Shown: positions 15,513 to 19,347 of the stretch, piece by piece | Numbering within the stretch: position 1 is the stretch's first letter | Layout: each line of letters starts with the position of its first letter | DNA from: Bacteroidales bacterium | GTDB taxonomy: Bacteria > Bacteroidota > Bacteroidia > Bacteroidales > Paludibacteraceae | NCBI GenBank assembly: GCA_900771035.1 | Contig: CAAGML010000137.1 | Coordinates: 1-19,347, forward strand | Direction: 5' to 3' | DNA: 19,347 bases | Translations under genes and position numbers: made by a program | The notes under the pieces: model-generated | What the model was told of the DNA's origin: nothing | The model's database searches: none | Seen by the model: the letters and a program-made list of their open reading frames with translations, nothing else

Positions 15513-16423
15513 TGAAAGGGCTTATCGTCAGGACGGGGAGCGTGGATTTCGGGATAAAAAGCGAAGGCACGCTCTATTCGGGCGTTATAAAAGGCAACTT
15601 CAGGATTAAGGGCATCAAGAGCACCAACCCGCTGACGGTTGGTGACTGGGTGGAGTTTGACCCTGCTACAGGATACATCACTAAGCTGTATGACCGTAGA
15701 AACTACATAGTCCGCCGCCCGACAAACCTGAGCAAGCAGCTGCACATAATAGGTGCCAACATAGACTTGGCACTGTTGGTGATAACCATCCGTGAACCCG
15801 AGACAGACCTCGGGTTCATAGATAGGTTTTTGGCCACAGCCGAGGCTTACGGCATCCCCGTGGTGCTGTGCTTCAACAAGGTGGATTTGTTGTCGGAGGA
15901 GGATATGGAGTTGTTGGAGGGGATGGAGTATCTGTACGAAAGCATTGGATATGAGACGATAAGGTTGGCGGCAGGGGTTGAGAGTTTCGATATGAATGCG
16001 CTGGCGAAGATTCTGGAGGGAAAGATAACATTGATTTCAGGAAATTCGGGGGTTGGCAAAAGCACGATAATCAACAGGTTAGTGCCGGAGGCAGGGACAA
16101 AGACGGGTGATGTCTCGACGGCACACCACAAAGGGATGCACACCACCACATTCAGCAAGATGTATGAGTTCCGCGAGGGGTATATCATCGACACACCGGG
16201 AATCAAGGGTTTCGGTGTCGTGGATATGAAGGAGAGCGAGATAAGTCATTATTTCCCGGAGATTTTCAAGACGGCGGAGGGGTGCAGGTTTTCGGATTGC
16301 ACACATACTAACGAGCCAGGCTGCGCTGTGAGACGGGCAGTTGAGGAACATAGGATTGCCTTGTCGAGGTATCAGAACTATGTTGCCATCAGGGAAGATT
16401 TGGGAGATGGGAAATACCGATAA
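15512..16423 (+). CDS. rsgA: Small ribosomal subunit biogenesis GTPase RsgA
   Basis: A 303-residue circularly permuted GTPase that helps late maturation of the 30S subunit. An N-terminal OB-fold (about 1-70) is followed by G4 NKVD (122-125) before G1 GNSGVGKS (177-184) and G3 DTPG (227-230), the permuted order diagnostic of RsgA/YjeQ. The C-terminal zinc site is CRFSDCTHTNEPGC (C258, C263, H265, C271). ATG overlaps the frr stop by one base, so the two are translationally coupled. No clear terminator follows. The next 85 bases are AT-rich and lead into the repeat array of the ATPase at 16631. Confidence 0.96.
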   Translation: MKGLIVRTGSVDFGIKSEGTLYSGVIKGNFRIKGIKSTNPLTVGDWVEFDPATGYITKLYDRRNYIVRRPTNLSKQLHIIGANIDLALLVITIREPETDLGFIDRFLATAEAYGIPVVLCFNKVDLLSEEDMELLEGMEYLYESIGYETIRLAAGVESFDMNALAKILEGKITLISGNSGVGKSTIINRLVPEAGTKTGDVSTAHHKGMHTTTFSKMYEFREGYIIDTPGIKGFGVVDMKESEISHYFPEIFKTAEGCRFSDCTHTNEPGCAVRRAVEEHRIALSRYQNYVAIREDLGDGKYR

Positions 16424-16508
16424 GATGACGAATCTTTTCTTATAGAGAATAGTTTTAGTGTTATTGGGTTGATTGTCAATGAAATGCGCATTTATATATA
16501 AACGAAAA

Positions 16509-16603
16509 CAATATTACAATATTTATTTTTACGGCAAAAAACAATATTCCAATATTTATTTTTGCCGAAATAATAAATATTCCAATATTTATTTGTAACT
16601 TTG
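16509..16603 (+). repeat. Second tandem array with 33-bp period, upstream of an ATPase gene
   Basis: Three units start at 16509, 16542 and 16575, each opening with (C/A)AATATT(A/C)CAATATTTAT. The AATATT pairs fall at 16510-16515/16518-16523, 16543-16548/16551-16556 and 16576-16581/16584-16589, an exact 33-base period. Because AATATT is itself palindromic, each unit holds a 14-base inverted repeat with a two-base centre. TATTTTTG (16557-16564) is a -7-like box in unit 2. The last unit merges into the real -7 element at 16596. CGGCAAAAA (16532-16540) and TTTTTGCCG (16559-16567) also form a 9-bp inverted repeat. The units share no clear sequence with the array at 10241. Confidence 0.88.
16596..16603 (+). 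promoter_or_regulatory. -7 element of the 16631-17836 ATPase promoter
   Basis: TAACTTTG fits TAnnTTTG, 28 bases before the ATG. No TTTG is found at the usual -33 distance; the third repeat unit's AATATTCC lies there instead. GTAACTTTGCAGCCGGA (16595-16611) is identical to the promoter region of the ATPase at 177-1775, with AATATTCC at the same 11-base distance upstream. Confidence 0.7.
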
Positions 16604-16630
16604 CAGCCGGAATAACAGTAGGGTTTTATT

Positions 16631-17836
16631 ATGGAAAACAGTTCATACAACAGCTTGTACCAGAGTTACTACAGGAGCATTGAACGGGTATCGACAACTT
16701 TTCACAGATACCTTTTTGACAAAATAGACTGGAGTTCCCACATCATCGGAATACGCGGCGAGAGGGGTGTAGGTAAAACGACGCTTATCTTGCAACATAT
16801 AAAAGAGACGTTCGAAGACTTGGACAAGGCACTTTACGTTTCGCTTGACAATATGTGGTTTGCCGGCAATACGCTTTCGGATCTTGTGGAATATTTCTGG
16901 ACGCACGGAGGAAGTCACCTGTTTCTTGACGAGGTGCATAGATACCCCAAGTGGCAAGGCGTGTTGAAAAACATAGCCGACGAATATCCTGAATTGCACG
17001 TTGTTTACACAAGTTCCTCTATCCTGAAAATGGAACAAAAGAACGGAGACATGTCCCGCAGACAGATTGTATATACAATGAGGGGGTTGTCGTTCAGGGA
17101 GTATCTTGAGTTTGAGGGAATCTATAAACACGGGGCGTTGCCACTTGAGGAAATTCTCACGTCACATTCCAGATTGAGTGCAGGCATTTCCTCCCAAATC
17201 AAGCCATTGGCATGTTGGGAAGATTATCTCAGGCGTGGGTTTTACCCTTTCTACAAACATGATGCCGCAGGATATGGTGACAGGCTCAAAGAGATAGTCA
17301 ATACAGTGTTGATGGAGGATCTGACATCAGTAGAGGATGTGAGTTACATAACCATAATGCGACTGAAGAAGATGTTGTCCATTATAGCGGAGAGTGTTCC
17401 CCAAACACCCAATATGACAGACCTTTACCAACAGATAGGCACGACAAGGGAACAAGGGTTGAAACTTTTGGGAATATTAGACAGGGCAGGTCTTTTGATG
17501 CTGCTTTCGGCAGAGTCAAAAAGACTCAAGCAACTGACGAAACCAGATAAGATTCTGATGGGGAACGCCAATCTCATGTATGCGTTATGCGGTGAATCAA
17601 ACATTGGGGCTGTGCGTGAGACGGCTTTTATGTGCAGTGTCGCTACGGGTCATGATGTGACCTATCCACAAAAGGGCGATTTCCTTTTGGATGGCAAATA
17701 CCTGTTTGAAGTCGGAGGAAGGAAGAAATCTTTCGAGCAGATAAAAGATGTTGAGAATAGTTTTCTTGCCGTCGATGACACGGAAATTGGTCATGGCAAC
17801 AGGATTCCGCTATGGATGTTCGGGTTTTTATATTAA
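16631..17836 (+). CDS. AAA_14-type ATPase with DUF4143-like C-terminus
   Basis: A 401-residue ATP-binding protein of the AAA_14 group; cellular function unknown. Walker A is GERGVGKTT (43-51, K49) and Walker B is HLFLDEVHRYPKWQ (D100, E101). The C-terminal third has the pattern LLGILDRAGLLMLLS, then ILMGNANLMYAL and GDFLLDGKYLFEVGGRKKSF, typical of this ATPase family. The final motif resembles a decayed PD-(D/E)XK core: Asp and Glu are present but ExK is replaced by EVGG. There is no signal peptide. The start follows from the promoter at 16596. It differs from the ATPase at 10393 in length and C-terminal motif, so the two are not a recent duplication. It lies between rsgA and the histidine kinase and is intact. 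Confidence 0.88.
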   Translation: MENSSYNSLYQSYYRSIERVSTTFHRYLFDKIDWSSHIIGIRGERGVGKTTLILQHIKETFEDLDKALYVSLDNMWFAGNTLSDLVEYFWTHGGSHLFLDEVHRYPKWQGVLKNIADEYPELHVVYTSSSILKMEQKNGDMSRRQIVYTMRGLSFREYLEFEGIYKHGALPLEEILTSHSRLSAGISSQIKPLACWEDYLRRGFYPFYKHDAAGYGDRLKEIVNTVLMEDLTSVEDVSYITIMRLKKMLSIIAESVPQTPNMTDLYQQIGTTREQGLKLLGILDRAGLLMLLSAESKRLKQLTKPDKILMGNANLMYALCGESNIGAVRETAFMCSVATGHDVTYPQKGDFLLDGKYLFEVGGRKKSFEQIKDVENSFLAVDDTEIGHGNRIPLWMFGFLY

Positions 17837-17890
17837 GGTGAGTTCCCAGAAGCATAAGAGAGGGAGGATGAGTTTAATATGCAATAGTCT

Positions 17891-19018
17891 ATGAGTTTCA
17901 AACAGATAGGTTGGAAAAGGCTGATTATTGTCGTGAGTGCGCTGACGATAATCGTGACCTCGTTGCTTTTCACGAACAACGTGGCTGAGAACATTGCCGA
18001 GGCTGAGAAGCAGAAGATGCAAATTTGGGCTGAGGCTACGGAGCAGTTGCTTGGCGAGGGGTACAGCGACCTGGCGTTCTTCATAATCGAGCAGAACAAC
18101 AGCATACCCGTGATTGTGGTTGACAAAGAGGGGAATGTGATAACCTACAGGAACATAGAGCCGCCAAAAGTTGATAGGGAGAAGTTTTTCGAGAAAGAGG
18201 TGCAGAGAATCAGCAAGTTGCATGAACCAATCGTGATTGAGATTGGTCAGGAAGAAGTTCAATACCTTTATTACGACAACTCGTTGATACTGAAGTATCT
18301 GAAATACTACCCGATATTGCAGGGAGTGCTGATAATCATGTTCCTGACGCTGCTGATATGGGCATTCAGGGTTGAGAAGAAGAGGGAGGAGGAGAAAGTG
18401 TGGGTTGGTCTGTCGAAAGAGACTGCGCACCAGTTGGGGACACCTATTTCGTCGTTGGCGGCATGGCAGGAGATACTGAAGGCTACTGTGCCTTCGCAGA
18501 CGGTCGAGGAGATGGGCAAAGACGTTGACAGACTGAAGACGATAGCCGAGAGGTTCTCGAAAGTGGGGAGTGCGCCGAAACTTGAGATGCGGGACATAAG
18601 GGAAGTTGTCGAGGCCTCAGTGAGATATATGAAGGGGAGGACATCGCAAAGGGTTGTGTATGAGATAAATGACAATACAGAGACGAGGAAGGTGATGATA
18701 AGCGAGCCGTTGATACAGTGGGTACTGGAGAACCTTAGCAAGAACGCCGTTGACGCAATGGAGGGAGAGGGGCGGCTGACTTTCAACATTCTGAACGAGG
18801 ATGGGAAGGTTGTCGTCGAGGTGAGCGACACGGGCAAGGGGATGGAGAAAAAGATGTATAAGCGGATTTTTGAGCCTGGGTTCACCACCAAGAAGAGAGG
18901 TTGGGGTTTGGGTCTGTCGTTGGCTAAGAGGATTGTCACGGAATATCATAAGGGAAGGATTTTCGTAAAGCAGTCGGAAGTTGGGAGAGGAACGACGTTC
19001 AGGATTGAGTTAAGGTGA
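17891..19018 (+). CDS. Orphan membrane sensor histidine kinase
   Basis: A 375-residue two-component sensor. Membrane segment 1 spans about 9-28, then a periplasmic domain of about 110 residues, and membrane segment 2 spans about 141-159 (PILQGVLIIMFLTLLIWAF). The cytoplasmic dimerisation/phosphoacceptor helix has KETAHQLGTPISSLAAW (His180). The HATPase domain shows the N-box WVLENLSKNAVDAM (N281, N285), G1 VSDTGKGM (D313), F-box KRIFEPGFTTKK and G2 GWGLGLSLAKRI. All kinase motifs are present, so it should be active. No response regulator lies in the window. It begins 54 bases after the ATPase with no recognisable promoter, so it may be read through from upstream. The signal is unknown. Confidence 0.93.
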   Translation: MSFKQIGWKRLIIVVSALTIIVTSLLFTNNVAENIAEAEKQKMQIWAEATEQLLGEGYSDLAFFIIEQNNSIPVIVVDKEGNVITYRNIEPPKVDREKFFEKEVQRISKLHEPIVIEIGQEEVQYLYYDNSLILKYLKYYPILQGVLIIMFLTLLIWAFRVEKKREEEKVWVGLSKETAHQLGTPISSLAAWQEILKATVPSQTVEEMGKDVDRLKTIAERFSKVGSAPKLEMRDIREVVEASVRYMKGRTSQRVVYEINDNTETRKVMISEPLIQWVLENLSKNAVDAMEGEGRLTFNILNEDGKVVVEVSDTGKGMEKKMYKRIFEPGFTTKKRGWGLGLSLAKRIVTEYHKGRIFVKQSEVGRGTTFRIELR

Positions 19019-19224
19019 TTGAGTTGGTTTTTGAGCCAGTGGCTATTAGCCGTTGACTCGGAAGTTTTGCGCTCTCACTATGATATACCACATTGGCGAT
19101 GGTTTTTCAAGCTAAAAGCAGATTATTTTTAGTTGGAGGGCAATTTTTTTGGGGGAAAGGTGATTATCTTCTGTCAGGGCTACGTTAGATGTACGTTAGA
19201 GGGTTTGTGGTGTGGGTGTGATCA

Positions 19225-19316
19225 GCTTTCGGTTTGCATGCTATTGAGGCTTACGCCTCGATAACCAGCTGCACCTCAGCAATGTAAGCAAGCTTCCATT
19301 GCTTTCGGTTTGCATG
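19225..19316. repeat. Two-hairpin element flanked by 16-bp direct repeats
   Basis: GCTTTCGGTTTGCATG occurs exactly at 19225-19240 and 19301-19316. Between them TATTGAGGC (19242-19250) pairs with GCCTCGATA (19255-19263) over a four-base loop with one G-T pair. Next to it GCAATG-T-AAGC pairs with GCTT-C-CATTGC (19279-19302) with one mismatch. On the minus strand a 24-codon ORF beginning MQTESNGSLLT (19315-19241) covers the whole element, but it looks like a by-product. The layout suggests a REP/MITE-like repeat or a structured RNA. Confidence 0.55.
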
Positions 19317-19320
19317 GTTA

Positions 19321-19347
19321 TTACAATTGTTACAATTATTACAATTA
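19321..19347. repeat. 9-bp tandem repeat at the window edge
   Basis: Three units, TTACAATTG, TTACAATTA and TTACAATTA, lie head to tail at 19321-19329, 19330-19338 and 19339-19347, with a partial TTA before them. The array reaches the last base and may continue outside the window. Confidence 0.75.

Larger units (their letters stand above)
19019..19347. other. Noncoding tail with short repeats
   Basis: About 330 bases after the histidine kinase without a convincing gene. It holds a pair of 9-base direct repeats TACGTTAGA (19181-19189, 19192-19200), the hairpin element at 19225-19316 and the 9-base tandem repeat at 19321-19347. No TAnnTTTG promoter or strong terminator with a T run is recognised. 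Confidence 0.6.

Noticed and set aside
19241..19315. 24-residue peptide starting MQTESNGSLLT
   Set aside because: The frame coincides with a two-hairpin repeat element and has no promoter; the DNA or RNA structure is the more likely feature.
1..19347. tRNA or rRNA genes, insertion sequences, integrase or attachment sites
   Set aside because: No cloverleaf, rRNA-like stretch, transposase, integrase or terminal inverted repeat pair was recognised by eye on either strand.
17837..19347. Response regulator partner for the histidine kinase
   Set aside because: Neither side of the kinase encodes a receiver domain within the window.

Overview
The window looks like a chromosomal segment of a Bacteroidales bacterium, probably Prevotella- or Bacteroides-like. 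Seven intergenic regions carry the Bacteroidetes -7 promoter element TAnnTTTG, here mostly in the extended form TANCTTTGCA, and most have a TTTG-like -33 element 19-20 bases upstream. There are no strong Shine-Dalgarno sequences, and the gene families (GH130 with a GPH symporter, RND trio with a lipoprotein adaptor, Tat-lipoprotein aldo/keto reductase, several AAA_14-type ATPases) fit that group. The species cannot be named from the sequence alone.

Layout. 1-176: AT-rich stretch with GAACAGTT repeats and a hairpin. 177-1775 (-): ATPase with a C-terminal PD-(D/E)XK-like domain. 1776-2030: that gene's promoter and the terminator of the next operon. 2031-7568 (-): tripartite efflux operon, transcribed adaptor, RND pump, TolC-like channel. 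7734-10238 (+): GPH/MelB-type sugar symporter and GH130 glycoside phosphorylase, with a possible 55-residue antisense-oriented ORF between them. 10241-11736 (+): tandem 33-bp repeats, a promoter and an AAA_14/DUF4143-type ATPase. 11737-14801 (-): operon of a polyferredoxin with an internal Tat motif, a Tat-exported Fe-S aldo/keto reductase and a 58-residue helix-turn-helix protein. 14949-16423 (+): frr and rsgA, overlapping by one base. 16509-17836 (+): a second array with 33-bp period, a promoter and another AAA_14-type ATPase. 17891-19018 (+): orphan sensor histidine kinase. 19019-19347: noncoding tail with a two-hairpin element flanked by 16-bp direct repeats and a 9-bp tandem repeat running to the window edge.

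How the genes work together. The efflux trio should form one envelope-spanning pump. The symporter and GH130 enzyme form an uptake-plus-phosphorolysis pair for beta-mannosides, probably Man-GlcNAc or mannobiose. The polyferredoxin and aldo/keto reductase look like a membrane-to-periplasm electron-transfer pair. frr and rsgA both act on ribosomes.

The most unusual theme is three nucleotide-binding ATPases of different subfamilies inserted between housekeeping operons. Two of them are preceded by unrelated tandem arrays that share an exact 33-bp period and a short inverted repeat per unit, running into the promoter. The third shares an extended promoter motif with one of these. This suggests a family of accessory ATPases with repeat-controlled, possibly phase-variable, expression. 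That regulatory reading is inference.
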